A stretch of DNA of 64,000 nucleotides from Pyxicephalus adspersus (taxonomy: Eukaryota; Chordata; Amphibia; Anura; Pyxicephalidae): positions 63,185,163 to 63,249,162 of the forward strand of contig NC_092862.1 in the NCBI RefSeq assembly GCF_032062135.1. The letters run 5' to 3'. Positions within the stretch are counted from its first letter, which is position 1, and each line of letters starts with the position of its first letter. Shown here in pieces: positions 24,151 through 35,500 of the stretch. Position numbers and translations under genes: made by a program. Under the pieces are notes generated by a model that was not told the DNA's origin, did not search any database, and worked only from the letters and a program-made list of their open reading frames with translations.

Positions 24151-25217
24151 GGGTGTAAAATAAGTATAACTGTATATGCTGCTGCATTATAACAAATGTG
24201 TTGCTTTACCAAGTTTGGGCAAAGCACAGGTACACTTGAAGGTACACAGACATGAGTTGACAGTCATCCTGTGTCATCCTGGTGTACGTGTCTATGTGTG
24301 CATAAACTGTTAGACATGCGCAATGTAACTAAATTGTGGTCATCATTTACTCTGCAAAATGGAGCTTTGTGAAATGGAAACTTTTTGGCAAGAATTCTGC
24401 AAAGCATATTTGCATATTATTACACTTAGCTCCTAATGTGCCCTCTTCCAACAATGACAGCTCTTGCCTCCAGTTTTGTCTGCCAGGTTTTGTGTTGATC
24501 CCCAGCAGCCATTGGGTGACCACTGGTTACTCCTTCACATGGCACCTGCTTCTAATTTCAGCATGTTGAGAATGATCTTGGATGTACACTGCATGGCACA
24601 TGTGTCATATGGTGCCATATAGTGTGGCTGCTCTTTTCAATACAAGATGTAGGTTTACTTGGTTCACAGATGTTTTGACATTGGGGCACTTGCCCATTAT
24701 CCAGAAGATTTTACAAAGATAGTATCAGGATGCAGGAAGTGTAAACGGATTTTGGATACCCTGGACCAGTTAATGGACAGATACAGCTTGATGAATTTTA
24801 TATACCTTTGACCTGATGAAGCAGATTTTTCTATGAAACTTGACTTCTGTTCAGGTCAAAATAGTTGACATAAGCTGTGGACATGTTTTTCATTTTTGTT
24901 TTCGGTGGGAAAACATGCTTTATGAGTTGTGCTGATTTTAACCTTAATATGATGTTTGTTAATAAAACATTTTATATAACATATGATGTCATGTCCCTAC
25001 ACTACTTTTCTCATGTATGGGGGGTTCCATTTGGCATGTTTGTTAGTATTAAGTAGTAGAATTTATCATTTGCAAAGATTGAATTGTACTCTATCATCCA
25101 ATAATGTGTCCCATACAATGTACTGCACTATACTGAGTAAATGTGAAGAAAGCTTTTATCACGGCAGTGGTCATGAAATCACATCATGATACAACAGATA
25201 TAAACTTAGTGAATAAC
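24151..25217. other. Intergenic, no gene seen
   Basis: AT-rich spacer between the two family C copies. The segment at about 24815-24840 (CCTGATGAAGCAGATT... GAAAC) resembles a motif shared with about 48265-48295. No gene seen. Confidence 0.45.
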
Positions 25218-26060
25218 TAAAGCCTACATAAACTCACAATTTTCATTTTACATAAAAGGGTAGACAACCCTTTTATGTCAAGTAAAAATTCTGTTTGTTT
25301 GGTTTTTTTAAGTGCAACACCCTTTTTAAAAAAAAAAAAAAAAAGGTGCCGCACTGCCCCCTAATTCTTGATCGCCTAGGCCAGCAAACTTGGCCACACT
25401 AGGCCGGACTCTCTCTCGAGTCCTGCCCTAATGGCTCCGCCCCACCAGGACCGTCCCCTGAAGGGAATTCCCTCTCCTCTGCAATGCATACGGAGGGGGG
25501 GAAATGTTCCCTATTTACCCCGGCTGTGGAAGTGTTAACGCCCGCCACTGTTCCAGCCCTGCCGCGGGTTGCCGGCCGGGATTAGACCGGATCAGCCAGG
25601 GAACTTTAGGCAAGAACAAACTACCAGCTAGGCCGTATCTAGCCTAAAGGCCAGAGTTTGCCGACCTCTGGCCTAGGCGATCGAGACTGAATTGAAGCGA
25701 AAAGCCTCCCGGGATACCTACATCACACATCCCGGGAGGCTCTTGGGTGCTCCTTCTGCGCATGCCCAAGCATCTCGGGCATGCACAGAAGGAGCCTTTT
25801 CGTAAAAAGGAAAAAAAATTGCTGATGTCACGCATGCGCAGTGAGATCAGCAAATTTTTTACCCCTCTACGTCACTCAATCTCGTGCCTGGGTCGGGTGA
25901 CGTAGAAAGAACCAGAAATAAAAGGACGCGCCCAGTGCCCTTACAGCACGAGGACGGATACTAGGACGAAGCAGGACCCGATGGAAGAGACCTCCGGACT
26001 GATAGACTGCCCTGAGGGATTAAAGGCAAGTTTATTTTTTTTTGTTTTGAGGGACTTTTA
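25218..26060. repeat. GC-rich interspersed repeat, family C, copy 2
   Basis: Same family as 23621-24150, split by a hAT element at 25382-25670. It carries CGCATGCGCA (25831-25840), an NRF1-type motif, and a hairpin made by CTCCTTCTGCGCATGCCCAA and its inverted partner. It ends about 185 bp before the first BLOC1S5 CCAAT box. Confidence 0.7.
25382..25670. mobile_element. hAT-like element inside family C copy 2
   Basis: Perfect 8-bp duplications GCCTAGGC flank it (25374-25381 and 25671-25678). The right end GCCGACCTCTG is the inverse of a CAGAGGTCGGCAAACT-type hAT end; the left end begins CAGCAAACTTGG and has lost about seven internal bases. The family C copy at 23621 shows the empty site. Confidence 0.8.
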
Positions 26061-26239
26061 AGTTTAGTTTCTCTCTAATATTACGTTTTGCAGCTCAGGG
26101 GGTTACTAATTTATTTAGTGTCTTTATAGAGTCAGCATCACCTCTTTCCCCCTCAGCTGTATGAGAGTACCCACACTACTATTTACTATATATACCCATA
26201 GAACACAGCACTTCCTGAAAGAGGAGGAGTGACAAGTCA

Positions 26240-26423
26240 ACCCACCAATCACATGGAGCGAGTGTCTAGACCCTCCTCCAGCACGTATCCAATCACGAGC
26301 TGTGTTTTACAGTCCTGGCAGCTGGAGGAGATCCCGTAAACAGTGAAGTGAGAGTGCTCGCTGGTCCTGAGGGTCGGTCACAGGAGTCATGTCACGTGAT
26401 AGTCAGCTGTCTCCTCCAGGAAG
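26240..26423 (+). promoter_or_regulatory. BLOC1S5: BLOC1S5 proximal promoter/5' leader
   Basis: Two CCAAT boxes (26245-26249 and 26289-26293) are 44 nt apart, with GGAGGAG elements just upstream and no TATA box. A palindromic E-box follows at 26391-26400, then the start codon. The layout is a TATA-less NF-Y-type promoter like that of EEF1E1. The transcription start is not determined. Confidence 0.55.
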
Positions 26424-26427
26424 ATGA
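26389..26427 (+). other. Upstream ORF overlapping BLOC1S5 AUG
   Basis: An ATG at 26389 opens a 12-codon frame (MSRDSQLSPPGR). Its TGA stop overlaps the BLOC1S5 start as ATGA (26424-26427). It is relevant only if transcription begins upstream of 26389. Confidence 0.4.
26391..26400 (+). promoter_or_regulatory. CLEAR/M-box-type E-box
   Basis: GTCACGTGAT contains the perfect palindrome TCACGTGA and matches nine of ten positions of the CLEAR consensus GTCACGTGAC bound by TFEB/TFE3/MITF. It lies 24 nt before the BLOC1S5 AUG. USF also binds this core, so the factor is not settled by sequence. Confidence 0.55.
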
Positions 26428-26511
26428 GCGCTGCCTCCCCTGTCATAGCGAGCCCCAAACTCCGGGACAACGTCCATTCTGTGGGACCAGCAACACAACT
26501 TATCATTAAGG
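26424..26511 (+). CDS. BLOC1S5: BLOC1S5 coding exon 1
   Basis: This exon gives 29 codons plus one base, starting MSAASPVIASPKLRDN and ending ATQLIIK, with the split codon G/AT (Asp) across the first intron. The donor is G/GTATGA. The N-terminus is poorly conserved across vertebrates, so the start rests on frame, position and a purine at -3. Confidence 0.93.
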
Positions 26512-29500
26512 GTATGACACAGCGCTGGGGGCATTATATGACCGGGGGTAGAGGTTTTATGTCCGTGTGAGAGGTGTCCGGTCCTTCGCCCACCCAATAC
26601 AATAATACATAATGTAAAAGCAACAGGGTGTGAAAGGGTTAATATGTTCTGTCAGGTTCCTATTGCTGTGTCCTCCTTGTGAAGATCTCACTTCCGGTGC
26701 TGGAGGTGCAGCCGGAAGCCAGAGGAAATTTCTCCATAGTGAGGACAATCCGCCTATGGCTGGAAGTAAGAGATATATAAAATGCACACTTACCTATCAT
26801 GAAGTCTTCTTACCTCACACTACTATGTGCTGGCCCTCATAGTAAAGCACATCTTTTAGTGTCCACGTCCTGTTTAAATTCTCAGGGTTCACATCAATCT
26901 GCGGCTGCAGAAAAGAGACATGGATCCTTGAGCACACATGCGTTGCTTTTGGGATCTGCATTCAAAAAATAGTCCCAACCTCTCCCATTCACTTGAATAG
27001 GAGATATGGGAGCCATGACTGAGCCCCAGCAGAACACTACACTCGCCACGGTTCTGAAATGTCCCAATATAATCACTCCAACCCACCTGGGTCCATCATT
27101 GGGGAATCTCTAACCTATCCGTGTTATCGGTATGTTCTTAATGACTGAGGTTATTATTTTACAGATGTTGGAGAGATCCATTCCAGACTGTTGGATCACC
27201 GGCCAATCATCCATGGGGAAACTAGGTATTTCATCAAGGAGTTTGAGGTACGTTTGTTGATGGTCGAGGCTGACTTGATGTATAGACATTTCCCCCTGTG
27301 TGTACCTGTTAGAGTTTGGGAAAGTCATTTAACTATTTTACTTTTACAAATACAGTTACAGAAGGAATTTCTTAGGCTGAAGATGATGTGTGGTGTGCAG
27401 TTCCATATGTGCACATTAGGTGGCAGCATTGTTCTATCATTAGGACAATATGTCATGGCAATGTGATTTCCATACTTACAAGCAGAATTCTCCCCAGCCC
27501 CTTATAGCCGGGTGCGACACCCGCATGTTTTTGGGTGAGTACTAAAAAGTTGGGTCACAATACAGGGGCCACCACCCACCTACAGCTTCTTCCTACCCAG
27601 CCTAAAGAATTCTGGGGAGAAAACTGCTTACAAGTATGGCTTTTTTATGTTTTCTTCCCAATACACATTGGCACACAACCATCAGATACTTTGGTCACAC
27701 TTTTAGTCTAACATTAAACGTATATTGCTGATAACATTTAAAACCATAACCAATATATATGTCAATAAAAAATGGTGAATACCTACATCTAGGGTGTGCT
27801 ATTTAAACATTTCATCAAAAGGGAATAAAATGACACGGCGGCTAAGTCCATTATAGCCCCACCTTTTTTTTTTTTTCAATGTTAAAGGTGTTAAAATATT
27901 TTGTACTTTTAAATTGATAGATCACTTGCTCCTAAATTATCTTGTTGGCCACCAGTAGATGGTGCTGTGTCTTCATGTAAAGTGTGTAACAAACCCTTTA
28001 ACCCCCCTGGAGGTATTCCCGAGTGTGGCTCGGGGTGAATTTTATGCACCAAAAACAGTAACCCTGAGAAACACTCGGGGTAGCTTTGAAAAAATCTTAC
28101 CTGCTCCCCACGATCCAGAAACAACCTTCAGCATTTCCCAACCGACTTCTGCATCGTATCCTCGACTTGAATAATGTGATGCGTAAAGCGTCGGTACGCT
28201 GGTCAGTTAGTACGCTGGTGAGGTGTGGCCTGACAGGAAAATTATAAGCAGAATACATTGTTATCTGCTTTTAACACATTGATCACAGTAATAAAATGAT
28301 TAAAAAAAATATTAATTTAACAATAATATTGCACCCTTGTTTGAACAGATTTTAGTGTTTTTGATTTGATTCAATTATTAAATTACATTTGTTATTATAT
28401 TATTATTTATTTTGTATAATCATTATTTATAACTATTTATATTATAATTTATGATTTGTGTTTCACACTTTTATTATACCTGGGAGTTATTCCTAACAAT
28501 TACAGGCCTACAATATTAAACAACATATTAAATTTCCATGCAAAACAGTGTACTGCTTTTGACATAAAAATTCTGACATAATTAGGCCGCCAGGGGTTAC
28601 AGCAGAGCCAATGTTGCTTCTGTTGTTTGCTAAGTGGGGGAGCAGTTTATTGGAGCAGTGAATTATTTATTGGAGTTAAAATGAATTAAAAAAATGCGCA
28701 ATCAGGCAGGTTGTTTATTGCAGAAGGAAGAGGTGATGTCTGTAATAAAACTTTAAAAAAAAACTTTAAAAAAAATAAACTTACCTGCCTGATCACAATT
28801 TAAAAAAAAAAAAAAAACCTATCCATGCATTGTTTCAGATGATGACATCTTCACCCAGTCTTCTGCGTTTGGTATCTTCGGTCATCTTGATTGTCCAGGC
28901 CAGAATGACCTAACTCCTGCACACGGATGCAGAAGTTATTTATTCCTTGGCAGCCAGAGGTGTGCTGCGATACCCATCATTATACACTGCACAAGCCCAG
29001 CTCAGTGTACATTTTAGAAAATGTTGCGAATGGACACAGAATAACTGCACTCCAATAACTCTGATCTGTTAAAGTGCTGGCCACAATTGCAGCTTCTTCC
29101 GGGCATGCAAAGTAAGACCTGAGTATAAACAAAGTTTCTCCAGCAACACTTTTTTTTAAAACCTAAGATTGAAGAAAGAAAATTGACTGAATCATTGGCA
29201 TTGTTTACTGCAGCAATTTTATATATATACATACACATGTCTGGTGTTCATATAACTGCCAGCTCTCAGTATATGTTTTATTCATTTGTATTTATATAGC
29301 GCTGACATACAACATAGCACTGTACAAAGTCTATAGTCATGTCACTAACTGACCTTCCAAGGGGCTCACAATCTAATGTCCCTATCATAGTCCGATGTCA
29401 TTAATACAGTCTAAGGCCAATTTTTGAGGGGAAACCTATAAACCTAACTTCATGTTTTTGGGATGTGGGGGAAAACCAGAGTGCCTTGGTGGAAGCCCAC

Positions 29501-32500
29501 ACAAACGCAGGGAGAGCATACAAACTCCATGCAGATACTGGAAGGTTTGTTTGTGCCATTTCACATCTCTGAGGTGGTGCATGTGATGTGTCTAAGGTAC
29601 ACATTGACATTTTTGTGGATGATGTATTTTGATGAAAGTCACAACAACAACATACACTACAATAAAATACAAAGGTGTGAACTGGTTCTAATGTCGAGTA
29701 GAGATTGAAGGTTCATTTTAGAGTAAATATTTATTTGAGCAAATATTTTTGGGGTTGCAGTAGAGGGTATAAAAAGCTTTGTGTGCTTTAGTGTTAAGGA
29801 CGATTATTAGATAGCCTGTGTTTTTTCTTTTTGCCACTTAGCCAAACGAAAATAAATGAAAAATGAATATTCAGAATATGCAGAGGATGGACTAGTAATA
29901 AGACTTGTGCTCCATCCAGTCTTTCTTTGTATTGATGTGTGGGAAAAAAAGCATACAAACCATAATTGGAGGGGGTGTATGTTTATTTAGCTTTGGTGTG
30001 ATAGTGAACGCCAAGGTAGCCGATTCAGCACTGATTCTGTCTAATTTTTTTTGCCTGAGGCAAGGTTTGTCTCAATGGTTGGAGGCTCCTAAATTAAAGA
30101 ATTCAAAGACAGATATAGATCTCGTGACCGTGTGATAATGTTATTTGCTGAAGATGTAGATTCCCTATTTCCTGTGAAATCATATGATATCTGTGTAGGG
30201 TAATGACCTTTGAAGTATGACAACAAAGTTGGAAGAAACCCATAGACTGCACACACTACAACATTGCTCAGAAATAAGGCCTGCTATGAGTATGACTAAA
30301 CCATTAAAAAGTCGTTCCACGTCTTTGCAGTGTTCAACAACCCAGAATTGTTTTTTTAATCCGGGTGGGAAGAAAAATTGTAGCTGGGTGGCAGCTCCTG
30401 TATTATGACCCAACTCTTCAGTAACCACTCAGAAACAGCCGGTTGGTTACTGAAAAGTGCTGAGTGGTGCGCCCAGGTAAAAGGATCTGGGGAGAAGACT
30501 GCTTTGACATTGCTTTGTCAGGTTTCAGTGTTGTCTATGTTACCACTATAAAGGTTCGCCCTCACTGTCATCACTAGGACAGAAAGTGTTAGGAAGTCCA
30601 ACATGTATTTATCACGAGAAATCCTTTAGTGTTGTGAATTGTCCCATGACTGCTGTCTGTAATTGGGATTCTTCTTTACTTTCTTTCCACCCCTTGGGCT
30701 TAGCTCTATTTTTGGCCTGTCATGTCTGTTCTATTCTTTATAGTACTGGCTAGTAGATGAAGGTATTTAAGCTTTTTGATTGAGGAAATACCATCATTTT
30801 TCCTTATAACTTTTATATATCACAGCTGAATGATTCACCTTCAGTTCTGCTTTTAGTTAAACCATGAAATAATGCTATAATGTACAAAAGTTAAGTGTTT
30901 GTGGTCTCATGTTATCTAGACAGTCTCAATAAAAGGGTCAGTGAACTTGTTTTAAATCTGCTGTAACATTTGCGCCAGAGATATATGAAGACAGTTATCC
31001 CCTCTAATTAGATATCTTGTAACAAGCAGACAGTGCGTCACCTCATCCTAACTACACTGTCTGCACTTGTCATCAATCCAGCTAGACCGTGCCGTCGCTT
31101 TTAGTAAAAGATGGTTTGTGTAGGGTGCAGCACTGACTGTTCAGTCTTAACTTTTTTTTTTTCAATTAATATTCATTTACATATGAGTTTTAATTTTACT
31201 GATAAAAGAATAAGGTACATTTTATGTAACTCTATCTTCCCCCTTAACCCCCAATATAAAATAAGCTTGGAAATGTTTTAGAAGTTGCATTCTGCACGTT
31301 TCAGCACTAGGTGGCGGTAGACAACTATGTTTTTAGTACATTTTGTGTTTTATCTGGTTGGTGTGGCTTTTTCTATATGTGGGCTTTAATGTTCACCTCA
31401 CAAAGGCGGGTCATGCATAGCAGACACGACAAACACATGTTCCAAACAGATGTCCTTTGAGCCGCTTGTGCGAGGTGCTGTTGTGAGCTAATATCTTCCA
31501 GTGTTCAGCTGTGTCTGTCTTTCATTCCACCAAGGGTTTATTAAAATGCTCTTATTCTTTGTAGTGGGGATTCTTTTGAACCATTTTCCAGGCCTGCAGA
31601 ACTCATTTTCTGTTATGTGCTTCACTCCAGAGTGTGAGATCAATGTCCTGATGAATAGCACGTTATGAACCTGCTCTGATGATTTACCTTACATCAGCCC
31701 ATATATTTCATCTCCTATTCTTAGGCAATTAGGGCACTCCAATTCCCTGGTTACAGAAAAAGGCAAATTCAGATTGTGTCTTTGTCTAAAAGTTGATACA
31801 TTCCTGTGTGTGTATGCCATTAGGAGAAAGCAGTTCAGAATTGTAGACAGGAGTTTTGTGAGTCATACAGTGAGTGATGTGTACATTGTAATTACTGGCT
31901 GCAGGAAAATAAACACGCAGTAATACAGAGATGGTTGGGACCCTTTGAACCAGACAGGTGCCTGAAAAATTATCTAAACCTTGCAAATCTTCTTGGTATG
32001 CTATGCAATAATACCCATTCCTAGATAAGTTCATTGAGATAGGTGTTGGGGTTTTGGCAGTCACAGCTACCACTAGGTCACAAAGAAATAAGAAATCCTG
32101 AGCTCCATCCTTTGGTCCTTGCATATTGCTTCCAGATTCCCACTGTTTCCCTCCCTGTAACTTGCTGCTTTATTTCTATTTAGCTGACATGCCCATAGTT
32201 CTTACCTATATAAGGTGTTTTTCGCATATCTCTCTACTCAAGAATTCATTCAAATCTGCTTGCCTGTTTGTGCATTCATGGCCACAATATCTATAAACTA
32301 CTGACCTGGCAGATAATGTGTGTGTATTTTGTTTCTTTATATATTTAGTGCTGGCAATTTACACACGAGGCATTTTGGGACCAAACAGAACACAGTTAAG
32401 GGTATAAAGTCTTGCTGCAGACTTGTGACTGGTGAATTGGCGTTTTGCAGTAGGGAGGCAATGCAGCAGTGTATGGCTAATAAAAAGCATTTAGCTAGTG

Positions 32501-35500
32501 AAAATCTCATAGTAGAAAAATATGTTTTAGGCTTTTAATAGTTAAATGGTTTGGTTTATTTATTAGTCCACTGTATCTTTTTTTCCTCACCTTTTCTTTT
32601 TATCTTTTTTCCTTTTTTAATTGATCTTGCTGAGAAAATATTAGTTTGACAGTAAAAACATGCTGTTTACATTTTCTGTCATTTTTAACAACACATACCC
32701 AAACAGTACTGCAATAAACCAGTACTGCAGTGTTGTGCTGCAGTTTTGGGAATGTTCTCCAAAACATTTTTCCAGCCAGGGTTGGAGGAAGATGTTTCTG
32801 TGTAGTCAAAAAGGTGGAAGGGTAAGGCCTGTTCTCATTCGATAATGGGCTCAGGGCGGATATCGGACGAGAATCTGGTGTGTGTACAGTGCCCATCGTC
32901 TGAACGACCGCCCTGGTGGATCCATGGACGATTAATGATCTTATGGAAGCAAAGGGGGAGAGTGCGCAGCAGGGTGCCACTTCATCGTTCTCCCCCTCCC
33001 CTCTCCATAGAGCAGAACCGTGCTGGATGTACAGCACTCGTTTATGCATCGTGCAGTCCTTAGTCGCTGTAAAGGATCGTGAAAGATCCTTTCCAACAAC
33101 AATCAATGCACGTGTGTACCCAGCCTTGGATTGAACATATTAGTACTCCCAATTGTTTGTGTCACATCTATCCAGTAACCCCATACTTGTCAGCTTTCTA
33201 CTTCCCTCTTTTCTTTTTTCCCATATTTAGTTCCAGCTTTCTAGTGTCTGCCCTCCTAATGTGTTCCATCTTGCAAGTATCTTTTTTCCTGTATCTTGTC
33301 AACTTCCTCATCATTTCATAAAATAGTTCTTCTTACACTAGAATTTAAAATCTACAATCTGGTTCACCAGGGCTCTTATATGAATGGATAGTTACTGATC
33401 TTGAGAACTGCAGTTCTGCGAGCTTGTTCTCCCATCATAATGGATGGTCCCAGGCGTTGTGTGGAAGGCAAGAGAGCTTTTGGTGGGAGTTGTCAGACTG
33501 TTCTCTGCTTGCAGCTTTTGAGTTGCATAGATAGATCTCCAATCTCCAATCAACTCTCTTGCCTTCTACATGGACCTAGCACCATCCACAAATCAAGTCA
33601 ATATTTGCTGGATATTCACAAATTTGTATACCTATTTTACAGCATATGGCTAATGAATTTAAGGATTCACTGTTTTCCATCCTATGTAACCTAATAGGAG
33701 AATTCCAATTCCAATTTTCACCATTAACGTTTAAAATCAAGCAAGATTTTTTCATCAGCACATATTAAAGGGAGTTTAACTTTAATGAATAATATATATA
33801 TATATATTTATATATATGGAATACATAGGGAATCCTTTAAAATTGTATGTATTTTAAGTGGACAAATGTGTGAATCAGACTGTGCATCCTTTATATTGTA
33901 CTCCTTTAGTCTATCTAATCATAAAGGTAAAGGAAACAATTTCTGTTAGTGACAAACACTGAATGGCTTGGATTGCCGATGATTGTGAGATGGCAATATG
34001 TTATACAAACCACTGTCATTATAAATGAATAATTATATTTGCGGCATTAGTTGCAACTGGTTAGGGTAAAAGGTTGACACCCAAATATGTAAATTGTATA
34101 ATATTTGTAACTTGCGCAGCCCATAACTCATTCCTTTTTTTTCTGTAGGAAAAGCGAGGATATAGAGAACAGCGAGTCCTGGAAAATGTGAAAAACAGCA
34201 TTTCTGAAAGCAGCGATGTCATTCTTCCTAAGTGTATGGATACAATTCAAAACCAGCTGGGATTGGTGCAGAAGACTTGTACGTCAATGCATATTGTTCT
34301 TTCTATTATAATATTGTTCTTCCTATGATTAATTCCAAGCATGGTACTGCTAGGGTCCTGTAGGGATGGGGGAGGTCAGGCAATGGAAATGAGGAGCACC
34401 TGGCAGTCTCCTGGAAAATGCACGGCAGAGTCCAGGAACACTGAACTTCACATTAATGTGTTTTAGCTTCAGTATGTTCTTCAGGTTCAGAGTTTTACAG
34501 CTTGTGATGGAGAGTCCAAAACAGCAGGCAGTGTTGTTTTCTGTTCTTGCATGGACATTTGGTATACAAGTATACTTAGATATAATTTCCAGAAAATGTT
34601 GTAAAACGATGAACTGATTCAGCAGATGGCAGCAGGTCATCATTGGAGCCCTACATCATAGCCCCGACTCACTGGCTTGTGTTTCAGCCTTTGCATATTA
34701 AATGTTCCATTTCTGCTGATCTGTCCATTGTAAGGATCACTGTGTAGAAGGATTGCACCCTGTAGTACAGCCTGTCTGCATCAGAGGTTTTATAAGAGCA
34801 GGTCATGTACTTGGTTTTCCTGTTAAAACAAACCCTTCTGCTCTTCTGTGAAATCAAACTCCTCTGGCTGTGGGGTAGTGTGTTTTTCAAAGTTAATTAC
34901 AAAGCTTAAAACAACAGGTAGACCTTTAATATGTTTCATTTTTTCTGCCAGTGTCAATGTGCAGTTACTTTTACACAATCTTTGCTTAAATGTTCTTCCT
35001 GTTTAAACATTTTTTGCAGCATAGCAGGTCTTTATATATGTGTTTCTAAAATGCAATTGCCCTTATTTAGCCATTTAAATTATAGTTATTTTATCTTTTT
35101 TTACCATTAATAATTGGAGTGTTTATTTTAAATATATCTTAAACCAAAGCCATCTTTTTGTTGTTTTTGGATAGAGTAGACATGGGTTCAAACCTCTGGC
35201 GTACTTTTTTTTTTTTTTTTGTTCACAATCCTTTCTAACAGCAAAAGACTGCACGATGCATGAACGAGTGCTGTACATACAGCACCATTTAGCTCTATGG
35301 GGGAGGGGGAGAATGACAGAACGGCGCCCCGCTGCGCTCCCTCCCCTCCCCTTCACTTCTTTTACAGTTGTTCGTTGTCCATGGATCCGCCAGGACAATC
35401 GTTCAGACGATGGGCAACGAGCGCTGTACACACGCCAGATTCGCGTCTGATATCGTCCCTGAGCCATTATCAAATGAAAACCATCGCACGTGTGTACCTA

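Larger units (their letters stand above)
27248..34148 (+). other. BLOC1S5: BLOC1S5 intron 2
   Basis: Largest intron (6.9 kb), GTACGT...CTGTAG. It holds a 144-bp hAT element, a piggyBac-like element, a SINE-like repeat, a hAT fragment, a Harbinger-like MITE, an inverted-repeat element and several CTCF-like motifs. No internal exon is needed to close the frame. Confidence 0.8.

Noticed and set aside
32600..33106. 168-codon open frame on the minus strand
   Set aside because: It runs through a noncoding Harbinger-like MITE; the same element in other copies has no shared frame.
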